Source of the DNA: Capsicum annuum
Lineage: Eukaryota; Streptophyta; Magnoliopsida; Solanales; Solanaceae
DNA length: 64,000 nucleotides
Reading direction: 5' to 3'
Assembly (NCBI RefSeq): GCF_002878395.1
Contig: NC_061115.1
Location: 219,360,542-219,424,541, forward strand
Shown: piece after piece, positions 32,341-41,994 of the stretch
Layout: the number at the start of each line of letters is the position of its first letter
Numbering within the stretch: position 1 is the first letter of the stretch
Translations under genes and position numbers: made by a program
Notes under the pieces: model-generated
What the model was told of the DNA's origin: nothing
The model's database searches: none
Seen by the model: only the letters and a program-made list of their open reading frames with translations

Positions 32341-34060
32341 ATCTCTCTATCTCATAAACAAGATAGGAATAACGTTTGCGAACATTTCACCTTTTCTAAA
32401 CCTCACTTATGAGATCTCACATGTTATCGTTGTTATTATTCATATAATAAAATCTTACATTATTAATATGCTTTAGCTATTGTAATAAGTCACTATCATG
32501 TTTTTCATGTTACTAATAATTAATAATTGCTTAAAAAGTTGTTTATAATTGATATAAAATAATTTACATGATAATATTAAATGTATAATTTCATTATTGG
32601 AAGTATTCCACTAAGATGTGTTTGGTTGCAATAATGCCAAGTATATCTTCATTTGAAGCTATAAAGTTCCACAATTTTAGCAACTTATTGTTGTTTTATT
32701 CCAACTAGGACTTGCTTTTTTGAGATTATTTTAAAAAATATTTATTCATATTTTATTAATTTATTTATGTAAAGGTATAAACATTAGTTGTGAATTTATA
32801 CCTTTTTGAGTCTCTTTGGTTCGTCAGACGATAACTAATTTCGAGATTAATTTTAGAATGAGTTTATTTTATATGTCGTTGAAATAAAATTATGAGATAA
32901 TTTATTTCTATAAATTATTTTAAAATAACTTATTTTCAGTCAAACGAGCGCTTAATATATTATATTAAATTTAGTGTATAAAATTATGGAATTCACAAAA
33001 GATTTGGACCTTCCATTATCAAAAGTCAACATGATTAGGTGAACAACCACTAACCTAGAGTTTTTTTTTTTATTGAATAAAAGATAATAAAAAATGAACA
33101 AGTTTTGTTAATTCACTTAATTCACAAGTCTTTTTTTATTGAATAAAAGATTATTGTATATATTATTTGTTATGGTTACTATTCTTGTTAATTCACTTAA
33201 TTCACCAGTCTTTTTTTATTGAATAAAAGATTATTGTATATATTATTTGTTATGGTTACTATTCTTTCTACACAATTTACTTCTGTACTATTATATTTTT
33301 GTCTAAACTTGCTTTAAAATATTTTATTTGAGTCCGTAGTTTATCGAAATAATCTCTTTGTCTTCAGAAGACATGAATAAAATCTACGTACATTCTACTA
33401 GTAAAAAGGAAATAAAAGTATAATGAGCAAGTTAAACATAAATGCTACTAGTAAACTTATCGATATTTATCACTCAATACTTTAAATCGAATCAATAGAT
33501 GCATGACATGAGTTTTCAGATCATTTTTTTCCACTTAACTATGATAAATTGATATAATTTATTGTAAATTTCAGATATAAATCACACTATCCAAATTTGA
33601 TATATTCAAAAAAGAGCATAACTTTTTTATGTAATTAGTGTTAATTATTAAATATTATATCAAAAGGATAGATAATAAAGTGATATGTTGGAGCAAAAAT
33701 AAAATGGAGAAAAATGGACAATATTTGCTATAATATGACAATAATTAAAGTGTTGGGGTCTAGCCAATTTTGAAGAGAGAAAAAAAAATTCCAATTTGGT
33801 GATTTGTTATTTTATTTTGATGTGCAATAATGATTTTAATCATAAGTTCATGATTTTTGTAAATATTTTAAAATCAACGATAACATACCCATTCAGATCT
33901 ATGAACATTTCAAAATTAAATTATATTTACATAAAATTAAGAACTAAAGAACTTATTCTGTATAGATACGATCGACCGCCTCTAAATTATGAATAAAATT
34001 ACAAGAGAATAGTCTTGTCATTTATGTGATTTTTAGAATTGCCTATTTGTATAATAATAA
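32341..34060. repeat. AT-rich intergenic DNA with short tandem duplications
   Basis: A 78-bp unit (TTGTTAATTCACTTAATTCAC ... GGTTACTATTC) is repeated at about 33105-33185 and 33186-33264. 32818-32955 resembles a Tourist-like MITE (CTCTTTGGTTCGTCAGAC / CAGTCAAACGAGCGCTTAA), but its ends are uncertain. A weak TS-tail remnant is at 33325-33402. No gene was found. Confidence 0.45.
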
Positions 34061-34320
34061 CTTCATACACAAACTTTTACAACGTCAGTCATATATGTTT
34101 GAATTAAGTCCCAAAACGAGCACTTTATAAATTTGTATATTTGTGCTATTACTTTTTTAAATATCTCAATTTCAATCATACACAAACTTTTACAACGTCT
34201 GAAATTAGTCCCAAAATAATCACTTTATAAATTTTGTATATTTGTGCTATAACTTAAAAAACTATCCCAAATTTTAAATATCTCAATTTCAATCATATAT
34301 GCCGGAAATTAAAATCTGGC
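34061..34320. repeat. ~125-bp tandem duplication
   Basis: CATACACAAACTTTTACAACGTC begins both copies (about 34064 and 34178), followed by GTCCCAAAA...CACTTTATAAATTT and ATCTCAATTTCAATCATA. Confidence 0.7.
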
Positions 34321-34399
34321 TAATCAATTAATATATCAACTTTCTGGTCACAATCTGAAATTAATTCTAAAGTGGCTAAACTTACAATTTTTTAATATA

Positions 34400-34536
34400 A
34401 TTTGGGCTATAACTTAAATAACTGTCCTAAAATGGGCTATTATATGCATTATAGCCCCTTTCAAAACCCTGGTTGTGTCGCTGAAAGAAAAAAAAAAAAA
34501 AAATTGTTCTTCATCAGCTTTGCTTTCTGTACTTGT
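34400..34536 (+). promoter_or_regulatory. Possible TSR3 promoter and non-coding first exon
   Basis: Two TGGGCT elements (34403-34408 and 34433-34438) and a telo-box-like AAACCCT (34464-34470) lie within 70 bp. Site II (TGGGCY) plus telo-box is a known combination in plant ribosome-biogenesis promoters. About 65 bp downstream is a good donor, CTGTACTT|GTAAGT (about 34535). No ORF starts here. The next downstream plus-strand gene is TSR3, and an acceptor-like ATGCAG lies at about 38570, 80 bp before its ATG. The link across 4 kb is inference. Confidence 0.35.
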
Positions 34537-34576
34537 AAGTTTTTCTTGATTATTATTGCTATTTTCTTGCTGAATT

Positions 34577-34892
34577 TATTGTTTAATAATTTCTGTTTAT
34601 AGAAGTAAAGGGTATTCAATATCTGTATGTATAAAAAAGATATATTTTTCTTATCGCACGGGTTTAGCTGTTGCGGTTTTAGGAGTGATTGCACAGTGAG
34701 GGGTTTACCCCGTGCGTACAAAGTGGTCACTCGAAGGGCAGAGGTTGTAGCGGCTGCGATTTTTTCTAGAATTTCCAAAAAAAAAAAAAGATATATTTTT
34801 TTTTATAATTGTGGTGTTCGGATCAACTCTCGTATATGTATCATGTAACCTCTATCTATCAAAAATAGACAGAAAGAAATCATAAAAAAGTT
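34577..34892. repeat. Duplicated segment, copy 1 (carries SINE and Stowaway)
   Basis: Pairs with 35171-35340 (TTTATAGAAGTAAAGGGTAT, ATCTGTATRTATAAAAAAGA, ACCTCTATCTATCAAAAA). Copy 1 has a SINE inserted at 34650-34787 and ends at a Stowaway MITE; copy 2 lacks both. Confidence 0.85.
34650..34787 (+). mobile_element. Short SINE (family B) with poly-A tail
   Basis: About 138 bp ending in A13, flanked by the duplication AGATATATTTTT. The paralogous segment at about 35215-35240 has the uninterrupted site, which fixes the borders. The body holds GTTTAGCTGTTGCGGTTTT and GGTTGTAGCGGCTGCG; an A/B-box pair is not obvious, so the tRNA head may be lost. Confidence 0.75.
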
Positions 34893-36180
34893 ACTCCCTC
34901 CGTTTAAAAAAATGATCTACTTTCCAATTTAGTCCGTTTCAAAAAGCATGACCTTTTCCTTTTTTGGCAACTTTTTAATTTTAACTTTTCACAATATTGA
35001 TCGAAGGATATTTTGGTACATTTGACGTATCTTTAATTTAAGACCATTGTTCTTTGTTTTTTAAACTTCGTGTCAAGTCAAACCAGGTCATTCTTTTTGA
35101 AACAGAGTAGTTGTTTGTTATAACTTTAGTTTTCGTACAGGTACCACGTAACTGTGTCTACCACGTAATTTATTGTTTAAATATTCTTGTTTATAGAAGT
35201 AAAGGGTATTCAGTATCTGTATATATAAAAAAGATATATTTTTTTTATAATCGTGGTGTTCGGGTTAGCTTTCGTACAGATACCATGTAACCTCTATCTA
35301 TCAAAAACAGATAGAAAGAAATCATAAAAAAGTTAGTTGTTTATTATAACTGTAGTGTTGGGGTTAGCTTTCGTGCACCTCGACTAATTCCATGAGATAC
35401 AGGTACCATGTAACTCTGTTACCAAGGAAGAAATCATAGAAAAGCTAGTTTGTTATAATTATAGTGTTCGGATCAGCTTTCATGCACCTCGACTATTCCA
35501 TGAGATACAGGTACCATGTAACTCTGTCTACCATCAAAGAACAGATAGAAAGAAATCATAAAATAGTTAGTTGTTTATTATAACTGTAGTGTTCAGGTCA
35601 ACTTTCGTGCACCTCGACTAATTCCATGAGATACAGGTACGATGTAACTCTGTTACCAAGGAAGAAATCATAGAAAAGCTAGTTGTTTATTATAACTGTA
35701 GTGTTCGGATCAGCTTTCATGCACCTCGACTATTCCATGAGATACAGGTACTAGGTAACTCGTTCACCAAGAACAGATGGGAAGAAATCATAAGAAAGTT
35801 GTTTGTTATAATTTTAGTGTTTAGGTCAGCTTTCGTGCACCTCGACTAATTCCACTAGGTATAGGTACCATGTAACTCTGTCCACCAAGAACGGATAAAA
35901 AAAAAAGATAAGAAAGTTAGTTGTTTATTATAATTGTAGTGTTTGGGTCAGCATACAGGTACTAGGTAACTCCGTTCACCAAGAACAGATGGGAAGAAAT
36001 CATAAAAAGAGTTGACTTGTTTTTGATAATTGTATTGTTTGGGTGCACCTTGACTAGTTATATAGGATACCGGTACAAATTGACTCTGTCCACCAAGAAT
36101 AGATGCAACAAAATCACAAAAAGATATTTTTTTGGATAACTATCTATGGTATTCGGGCTAGCTTTTGCGCACGTCGATTA
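34788..36180 (-). repeat. Tandem array derived from a SINE tail, ~120-bp units
   Basis: About ten diverged units each contain GTAGTGTTYGGRTCAGCTTTC, CACCTCGACTAATTCCA, ATACAGGTACCATGTAACTCTGT and AGAAAGAAATCATAAAA. Alternate units share extra features (CTATTCCATGAG versus CTAATTCCATGAG), suggesting growth by ~245-bp dimers. The reverse complement matches the 3' part of the SINE at 41490-41775. A Stowaway element sits in the first unit. Confidence 0.85.
34894..35107. mobile_element. Stowaway-like MITE
   Basis: 214 bp, starts CTCCCTCCGTTT and ends AAACAGAG, flanked by TA (34892-34893 and 35108-35109). It has the Stowaway terminal signature and Tc1/mariner TA duplication. It splits a unit of the tandem array. 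Confidence 0.88.
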
Positions 36181-36274
36181 ATTCCGCTAGAAAATGCTTC
36201 TCATGTGAAATCTCAGACAAGCTAACTTCTAATTTCTAGTATAGAGCCCATATGACCATCAAGATGCTAACGGA

Positions 36275-36397
36275 CTAAGTTGCTCGGACTCTCCAAAAAT
36301 GTTGCTGCACACTCATGTCGGATCCTCTGAAAATGAACTACTTTTGAAGAATCCGACACACACATGATGACATTTTTTAAGAGTCCGAGCAACATAG
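36275..36397. mobile_element. 8-bp-TSD MITE
   Basis: 123 bp, CTAAGTTGCTCGGACTCTCC / GAGTCCGAGCAACATAG ends. The flanks CTAACGGA and GTAATGGA agree at 6 of 8 positions. Confidence 0.8.
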
Positions 36398-36947
36398 GTA
36401 ATGGAGATAGCAGACTCAAATGCTTCATCTCCTGACTCCTTTTAGCTCATGTATAAAATAGCAAATGACTGTTGTTCAAAAATATATTACTCCTACAACA
36501 ATCAGATTTTGACATGTTCAGAAAGTAAGATTCAAATATCTCTATAGGAAAAACGGAAGGAATGTTAAATCCATACATTAGAGAAAATGAGCTATAATGT
36601 ATCTGACAAACGAAGGTAGTGCTTGTAAATCTGTGGATTTGCCGTCCTTTCCTGCTCTAACTTTAGCAAAGAGTCCTCAAAAAAAAACTTTGGGAAAGAG
36701 TACTTTCACGTTGATGTAGAATAGTTCTAGATCGTTGTTGCCTTCAAATTGATTCCTGCTCTTACTTTAGGAAAGTGTAGTTTCATGTTAATCCAGAACA
36801 GATCTAAATTGATGTTTTCTTTGCGTAGATTTATTTTTATCTCGGTTGTAGGTGGACAAACCAGATTTTGGTTTTCAAAACTTTGATGATATATGCTTTG
36901 CGCATTTCTTTTGATCAGAAAGTTCAAATTTTACTAGTAGTATACTA
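36398..36947. other. Intergenic, nothing recognised
   Basis: No gene or element was identified. Possibly part of a long TSR3 leader intron. Confidence 0.35.
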
Positions 36948-37199
36948 GGCTTGTTTGGTATGAGGGAGAATTATCCCGGGATAAGATGCAGTATTATTGT
37001 ATCCCGCGTTTGGTTAGGAGTATTAGTTAGTCCCAGGATTATTTATCCCGCCAAAGTATAAGGATGGAATAAGTTATCCCATGGGATATCCCAATCAATT
37101 GGATAACTTTGTTTATCCCATCCCCACCTTACTTGTGGGATTTTACTGGGTATGCTGTTGTTGTCGTTGTTATATCCCATCCCCCATATCAAACGACCC
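36948..37199. mobile_element. Tourist-like MITE with nested TS tail
   Basis: Ends GGCTTGTTTGGTATGAGGG and (reverse-complemented) GGGTCGTTTGATATGGGGG, rich in TTATCCC/GGGATAA motifs, flanked by CTA (36945-36947, 37200-37202). At 37125-37175 a 5'-truncated TS/RTE tail (CACCTTACTTGTGGG...GTTGTTGTCGTTGTT) is inserted, with TATCCCATCCCC on both sides. Confidence 0.65.
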
Positions 37200-37699
37200 C
37201 TATGTGTTCACTATTTGTTTGAGGGACACGTGGGGGTCTCTTCGAACCACATAGCAGCGTAAAGAATAAATTTTTCTTTTCTGATGTCTCATCTATCCAT
37301 GATTTATATGTGTATGGCTAGTGATAGACGAATCACTTTTATAGTTTGATTAATCTAACAATCTGTATCAAGGGAGTATAATAAGCTGATACGTAGAGGT
37401 TCACCTTTGGGGACTTGTTTTTTACTCTTTTAACATTAATGTCGAATGAAGCGAAGGTTGTTTTGGTATCTCCAACTATCAATTGCTTAATTAGCTTTGT
37501 ACTGTAACTGATCAGTTAGTATTCTGCTTTCAACCTGCAAATGCAAATTTGTGGGTTATTATACATGTACTTCAGTTTATGTTACATTTTTTCGATCAAT
37601 CGCCAATCTTGTTCCATCTCTTTCTTTGTCCCTGGTGATTGGTAATCTTAAAAATAATATAAAAAAAAAAAAAAAATTCACTTTTTTTGGCTGATGTTT

Positions 37700-37968
37700 G
37701 AAACTAAGGCGTTCATCTTACCGAGGATATGACCTTAGATAGGAGAATATGGAAAGGTAGTAGAGGGCTGTTTCGCTTCTCTGTAGTGTAGGCTTGGTGG
37801 GTAGATAGTATTAGCATTATTCTAGTAGTTTCTTGTTCTTCGATTACTGCTACCTACCGTGTCTTGTACTTCATTTATCAAATTATTCTGCTTTGTATGG
37901 GCCGTTACACTTTCTCTATTATTTGTTATCTTATTTTCTATGCCTTCTTATATATACCTCTATATTTT
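37700..37968 (+). repeat. Decayed RTE-LINE 3' UTR fragment
   Basis: TCATCTTACCGAGGATATGACCTTAGATAGG and the following T-rich stretch match the RTE-like region at 32042-32200. No coding remains. Confidence 0.5.
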
Positions 37969-38290
37969 TCATAAAGAAATGGACCTTGGGCATAACTCAA
38001 CCCAAAAGCTAGCTCATGAGCGGAGGATTACCTAAGTCCGTATAAGGAGACTAAATATCCATCCCTTTTCCGATGTGAGACTCATAATACTCCCCGCACG
38101 CCCAGACATAGTTAACTGGAGCGTGGACAATATAATATGGGGGCCTAACATCGGGGAACAAAGATTGGGATGGGTCTGCCTCTGATACCTTGATAAAGAA
38201 ATGGATCTTAGGCCTAATTCAACCCAAAAGCTAGCTCATGAGGGGAGTATTGCCCGAGACCAACTACCCATCCCTTTATTGATGTGGGAC
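37969..38290 (-). mobile_element. TRIM-type mini LTR element, copy 2
   Basis: Direct repeats of ~100-115 bp (about 37969-38086 and 38191-38290) both read TAAAGAAATGGA, CAACCCAAAAGCTAGCTCATGAG and CCATCCCTTT..GATGTGRGAC. The internal ~105 bp contains CACGCCCAGACATAGTTAACTGGAGCGTGGAC, as in copy 1, and CTCTGATACC just before the right repeat, the complement of a primer-binding site. No coding is present. Confidence 0.82.
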
Positions 38291-38319
38291 CGTCTTTTTC
38301 AAACTGCCTTGTTATGTGT

Positions 38320-38430
38320 TACTTGAGCCGAGGGTCTTTCGGAAACAACCTCTCTATCTCCAGTGGTAGGGGTAAGGTCCCCATACACTCTCTACCCTGC
38401 TCAGACCCCAATACACGGGGTATGTTCTTG
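38320..38430 (+). repeat. TS/RTE-type tail copy
   Basis: TTGAGCCGAGGGTCTTTCGG, AACAACCTCTCT, GTAGGGGTAAGGTCC and CTCAGACCCC follow in the usual order. It ends GGTATGTTCTTG rather than a clean GTT repeat. Confidence 0.75.
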
Positions 38431-38650
38431 TCTGAAACTAAGGTGTATCGACTAGTTGCTGCATCGCTAAAGTTGCAATAGCTTCCTGTTCATTTTTCTT
38501 GCATTATTTTCATAGAGGAGCCTTTTATTCTACAAGCTATTTACCTCAGTGAACCATTGACAATATGCAGATGATCAGTTGTTTAAGTAAAGAACACCAT
38601 CTAAGCAGTAGTTAAAGAAGTACAAGCAAATCATTAGCGAGTTCTTATAA

Positions 38651-39457
38651 ATGGGTGGTAACAAGCAAAGGCGATCTAAAAGCCATCACCACTCTCATCG
38701 AGGACAATCCAGCCGTACCCGTCAACCTGATGATTCTTTCAAGGTTGAAGAGTCTTTACCCGGAGAAGTCGTGGAAGAAGAGGAACCTACCGGCCCAAGA
38801 ATTCAGCTTGCTATGTGGGATTTTGGTCAGTGCGATGCTAAAAGGTGCACTGGACGGAAACTTGCAAGATTTGGATTGCTGAAAGAGCTGCGCGTTGGTA
38901 GTGGATTCGGTGGCATATGTTTAAGTCCCACTGGAACGCAGTGTATCTCAAGAGAAGATAGTAGTCTAATTGATCGAAGGGGAATGGCTGTAGTCGATTG
39001 CTCATGGGCGCGCTTGGATGATGTACCTTTCACCAAACTACGTTGTCCTGCACCTCGTCTTTTACCATGGTTAGTAGCAGCAAATCCAGTAAACTATGGT
39101 CGTCCGTGTGAGCTCTCATGTGTCGAGGCCTTAGCAGCAGGTTTAATTATATGCGGCGAGGAGGAAACTGGAAATCTATTACTCAGCAAGTTCAAATGGG
39201 GTCACGCGTTCTTGTCCCTCAATAAGGAACTTCTGAAGGCATACTCAGAATGTCAAACGAGCGCTGATATCATTTCAGCTCAGAACGAGTGGCTTTCAGC
39301 GCAAACATCACATATTCCACAAACTCTAAAAGCAGAAGACTCGGGATCTCATAGCGAAGGTGAAAATTCTTCTAATGATTCCGACGTTGGACTTCCTCCT
39401 CTAGAAAAGAATATGAATCGTGTTTCCTTGGTCGATAGCGATGAGGAGAGTGAATAG
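38651..39457 (+). CDS. TSR3: 18S rRNA aminocarboxypropyltransferase TSR3
   Basis: A single 806-bp frame encodes 268 residues. After a basic, low-complexity N-terminus (about 1-50; MGGNKQRRSKSHHHSHRG start) comes the Tsr3 domain: QLAMWDFGQCDAKRCTGRK, LARFG, a GICLSPTG stretch, CSWARLDDVPF, LLPWLVAANPVNYGRP, CELSCVEALAAGLIICG and FKWGHAFLSLNKELL. The C-terminus is acidic and Ser-rich (about 230-268), as in many eukaryotic Tsr3 proteins. TSR3 transfers the 3-amino-3-carboxypropyl group of SAM to a hypermodified pseudouridine in 18S rRNA during late small-subunit maturation. All core blocks are present and unbroken. The coding region has no intron; the 5' UTR may be spliced (AG at about 38570). 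Two MITEs of the 8-bp-TSD family lie within 310 bp downstream. Confidence 0.95.
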   Translation: MGGNKQRRSKSHHHSHRGQSSRTRQPDDSFKVEESLPGEVVEEEEPTGPRIQLAMWDFGQCDAKRCTGRKLARFGLLKELRVGSGFGGICLSPTGTQCISREDSSLIDRRGMAVVDCSWARLDDVPFTKLRCPAPRLLPWLVAANPVNYGRPCELSCVEALAAGLIICGEEETGNLLLSKFKWGHAFLSLNKELLKAYSECQTSADIISAQNEWLSAQTSHIPQTLKAEDSGSHSEGENSSNDSDVGLPPLEKNMNRVSLVDSDEESE

Positions 39458-39526
39458 CATGCCAGTAGTTGCAGTAGGAAAAAATATGTTTGCTGAATAT
39501 AACATAGCAGAATCCTATGTTTACTG

Positions 39527-39635
39527 CTAAGTTGCTTGGACTCTCCAAAAATGTTGCCGCACCTGTTTCGGATCCTCCAAAATGCACTACACGGCATGCA
39601 CCCGATGATATTTTTGAAGAGTCCGAGCAACATAG
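39527..39635. mobile_element. 8-bp-TSD MITE (TSR3 3' flank)
   Basis: 109 bp with exact 8-bp duplication GTTTACTG (39519-39526, 39636-39643); CTAAGTTGCTTGGACTCTCC / GAGTCCGAGCAACATAG ends. Confidence 0.93.
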
Positions 39636-39761
39636 GTTTACTGTATCTTCTTCTTTTTCATTTAATTATAGTTGATTTTGGCAACTAATGCATAATGTTA
39701 GAATGTGGAGAGTGTTCTCCCAAGATCATCCTTATAATGATTAAAGAGCAGAGGTATTGGC

Positions 39762-39882
39762 CTATGTTGCTCGGACTCTTCAAACATGTTGACAGGTGCG
39801 TGTCGGATACTCCAAAAATATTGTATTTTTGAAGGATCTGACGTGGGTGCGGCAACTTTTTTGGAGAGTCCGAGCAACTTAG
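39762..39882. mobile_element. 8-bp-TSD MITE
   Basis: 121 bp with exact duplication GTATTGGC (39754-39761, 39883-39890). It is in the opposite orientation to its neighbour at 39527. Confidence 0.95.
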
Positions 39883-39994
39883 GTATTGGCATATGTCTGT
39901 CTAATGATCTCTTGTAGTTTCTGTTCTGTTACTATCTATTGTTTTTGTTACTAACTGTTGGTTTCTTGTACACCGATTGCTTCTTTTGTTGGAC

Positions 39995-40095
39995 TGCTTT
40001 CGACTATTAAGGTAGGGGTAAAGTCTATGTACACTCTACGCTCCCCAGACCTTACAATTTGTGGGACTACACTTGGTGGTTATGTTGTCAAATTT
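39995..40095 (+). repeat. TS/RTE-type tail fragment
   Basis: GGTAGGGGTAAAGTCTATGTACACTCTACGCTCCCCAGACC-like core without the usual 5' part or GTT end. Confidence 0.6.
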
Positions 40096-40426
40096 GGTTT
40101 TGTTTTGCTATTGAGCTATGCTTATGTAAACACATATCGTCTAAAACGACCTGTTTTTGCCTCTATTTGAGATTTGAACCCCGAGACCTCATGATTCTCA
40201 ACTCACTTCATTGACCACCACGTACCCCTTCGGGTGCAATAACTCATTAGGCATTTATGCATCAAATGTTCCGAAAACTCGATTTTGTATATCACAATTC
40301 ACATATATATAACTAGTACACATGATTACACAAAAAGCATATATTGATCTTATAACACAATGATATACACCCCCCAAAAAAGAACAAAGAAATAAGCTTT
40401 TACATGTTCAAACATCTATTTGGAAC

Positions 40427-40545
40427 CCAAGTTTCTTGGACTCTCCAAACAAGCTGCCGCACCCGTGCTAGATCTTCCAAAAATGCACTACTTTTGAAGG
40501 ATCCAGCACGCACCCGATGACATTTCTGAAGAGTCCGAGCAACAT
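40427..40545. mobile_element. 8-bp-TSD MITE
   Basis: Copy with mutated left end (CCAAGTTTCTTGGACTCTCC) and lost TAG at the right end. The flanks TTTGGAAC and TTGGAAC are the remnant of the duplication. It lies just past the 3' end of the small ORF at 40552-40785. Confidence 0.82.
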
Positions 40546-40551
40546 TTGGAA

Positions 40552-40785
40552 CTAAGAAGTCTTTGTACCAACTCCTGTTGATTTAACTTGTGGGGTTTTC
40601 ACCTTAAACCTCTCATTCTTAAATTGAGATTCATCAATTTCTCTATTCTTCAACTTCAATGATTCATCTTCTGAGTCAACAATCTTATGAGTTTCATCTT
40701 CTTGATCTTTGTTGTGATCAGAAATAATATTCTTGAATAAATCTCCAGTTTTTGTGTAGAGGTCTTTGAAGAACTCTAGAACCAT
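40552..40785 (-). CDS. Possible small protein of 77 residues, unknown function
   Basis: The minus-strand ATG at 40785 starts a 77-residue frame: a short hydrophobic/amphipathic head (MVLEFFKDLYTKTGDLFKNI), an acidic middle with DSEDES, and a basic Lys/Thr-rich tail (KVKTPQVKSTGVGTKTS). The frame is open a little further upstream but without an ATG. A good TATA box (TATATAAAC at 40883-40891, minus) lies about 100 bp upstream, with a short upstream ORF in between. I do not recognise the family. The composition looks like a real plant protein rather than random translation, but codon evidence is thin. Confidence 0.45.
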   Translation of the reverse strand: MVLEFFKDLYTKTGDLFKNIISDHNKDQEDETHKIVDSEDESLKLKNREIDESQFKNERFKVKTPQVKSTGVGTKTS

Positions 40786-40983
40786 ATTCAATCCAAGATC
40801 CGACTTCACGCGCAGGCAACAACAACACCGGCTCTATGAAGTCAGAATCGAATCTTTCTATTGCCTTTCATATGACAATTGTGTTTATATAGTGGTGTAG
40901 TTCTCTTGGTCAAGAGTAAACAGGCTGGCTGGGATGTTCTAATTAAGAAAATTCTATCAAAGACACTTAATTTGACTTGGTCA

Positions 40984-41174
40984 CCACCAAGGATGTGGTG
41001 CAGCGGATGGGGCTGCTCCTCCCTTAACCAGAGGTCTCGGGTTCGAGCTCTGGGTATGAAAAAATCTTTGGTAGGGAGCGCTTCCCTCGAATGGGTCCTA
41101 CGCGGCGCGAATCTGGATTAGCCGAGCTCAAATGCGGGTACCGGACACCGGATCGGAAACCAAAGAAAAATAAA
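40984..41174 (+). mobile_element. tRNA-derived SINE (family A, copy 2)
   Basis: A box region GGTGTGGTGCAGCGG-like, B box GGTTCGAGCT, body with GGTAGGGAGCG and CGGGTACCGGACACCGG, A-rich tail. Exact 12-bp duplication TTGACTTGGTCA (40972-40983, 41175-41186). Same family as 19907-20110. Confidence 0.88.
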
Positions 41175-41232
41175 TTGACTTGGTCATTTTATGAAGCAAC
41201 TCATGATGGCTGGTATTTGAGGTGACATATTT

Positions 41233-41303
41233 GGTTAGGTAACATAATGGAAATGCATTGGATTGCAAATCCTAGAATGACGGTTCTACCGCATCCTTGA
41301 CCT
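41233..41303 (+). pseudogene. Nuclear copy of mitochondrial tRNA-Cys (GCA), part of a NUMT
   Basis: The 71-nt stretch reads GGTTAGGTAACATAATGG...TTGCAAATCC...GACGGTTCTACC...CCTTGACCT. It matches the form of plant mitochondrial trnC-GCA, including the unusual GTAACATAATGG D arm and the TGCAAA anticodon loop. Substitutions are present in the T arm (GGTTCTACC, where GGTTCGACC is expected). Downstream sequence to about 41480 is not recognised and may be part of the same organelle insertion. Confidence 0.75.
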
Positions 41304-41489
41304 CGAGGGACGAGGAGTGGTGAGCCGCGAGTGGAATGTTCAACTCAAGGGATTCTCTTCATCGGTCTGTTGAAATCATGACCCGGGAGCCAATTTACAA
41401 ATTGAACGAGCTCCCCTTGCATGCAATGATATGGCGATAAACCTCTCATTCATAATCACACGGTTTAGTTTTCCCTTCATTTTGGAGAA

Positions 41490-41775
41490 AAATGAAGAGT
41501 ATAGCCTAGTGGTCAATAAAATGGAATGAAATCGATAAGGTCTAAGGTTCAATCTCAGCGGATGCAAAAACTCTATGAGTGTAGCCTAGTGGTCGCTAAA
41601 ATGGAATGAGATCGATAGGGTCTCAGGTTCAAATCTCTCAACGGATGTACAAACACTAGATGATTTCTTCTCATCAATAATTGCTCGACACCTGTAGTGG
41701 TGGGAGGTAGCAGGTACTTCGTGAATAGCTAAGATGTGTGCAAGTTGATCCAGACACTACTCGGGAAAAAAGATA
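41490..41775 (+). mobile_element. tRNA-derived SINE (family C) with duplicated head
   Basis: Two tandem heads (about 41495-41577 and 41578-41660) each contain TAGCCTAGTGGTC (A box) and GGTTCAATCTC or GGTTCAAATCTC (B box). The shared tail then follows: CACCTGTAGTGGTGGGAGGTAGCAGG ... GTGTGCAAGTTGATCC. The tail reverse-complements to the array units at 34788-36180. Confidence 0.75.
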
Positions 41776-41827
41776 CGAAGACCTGATAGGATATTTCATT
41801 ACCAACCCCAGCTGAAGTGAAAAAGGA

Positions 41828-41994
41828 CAGCCCGGTGCACTAAAGCTATCGCTATGCGCGGTGTCCGGGGAAGGGACCCACCACAAGGGGGTATTGTACG
41901 CGCCCTTACCTTGCATTTCTGTCAGAGGCTGTTTTCATGACTTGAACCCGTGACCTCCTGATCAAATGACAGCAACTTTACCAGTTACTCCTCC
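41828..41994 (-). mobile_element. Au-type SINE
   Basis: Near full length: GGAGTAACTGGTAAAGTTGC head, B box GGTTCAAGTC, GCAAGGTAAGGGCGCGTACAA, end GTGCACCGGGCTG. The 12-bp duplication GCTGAAGTGAAA is on both sides (about 41811 and 41997). Confidence 0.88.
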
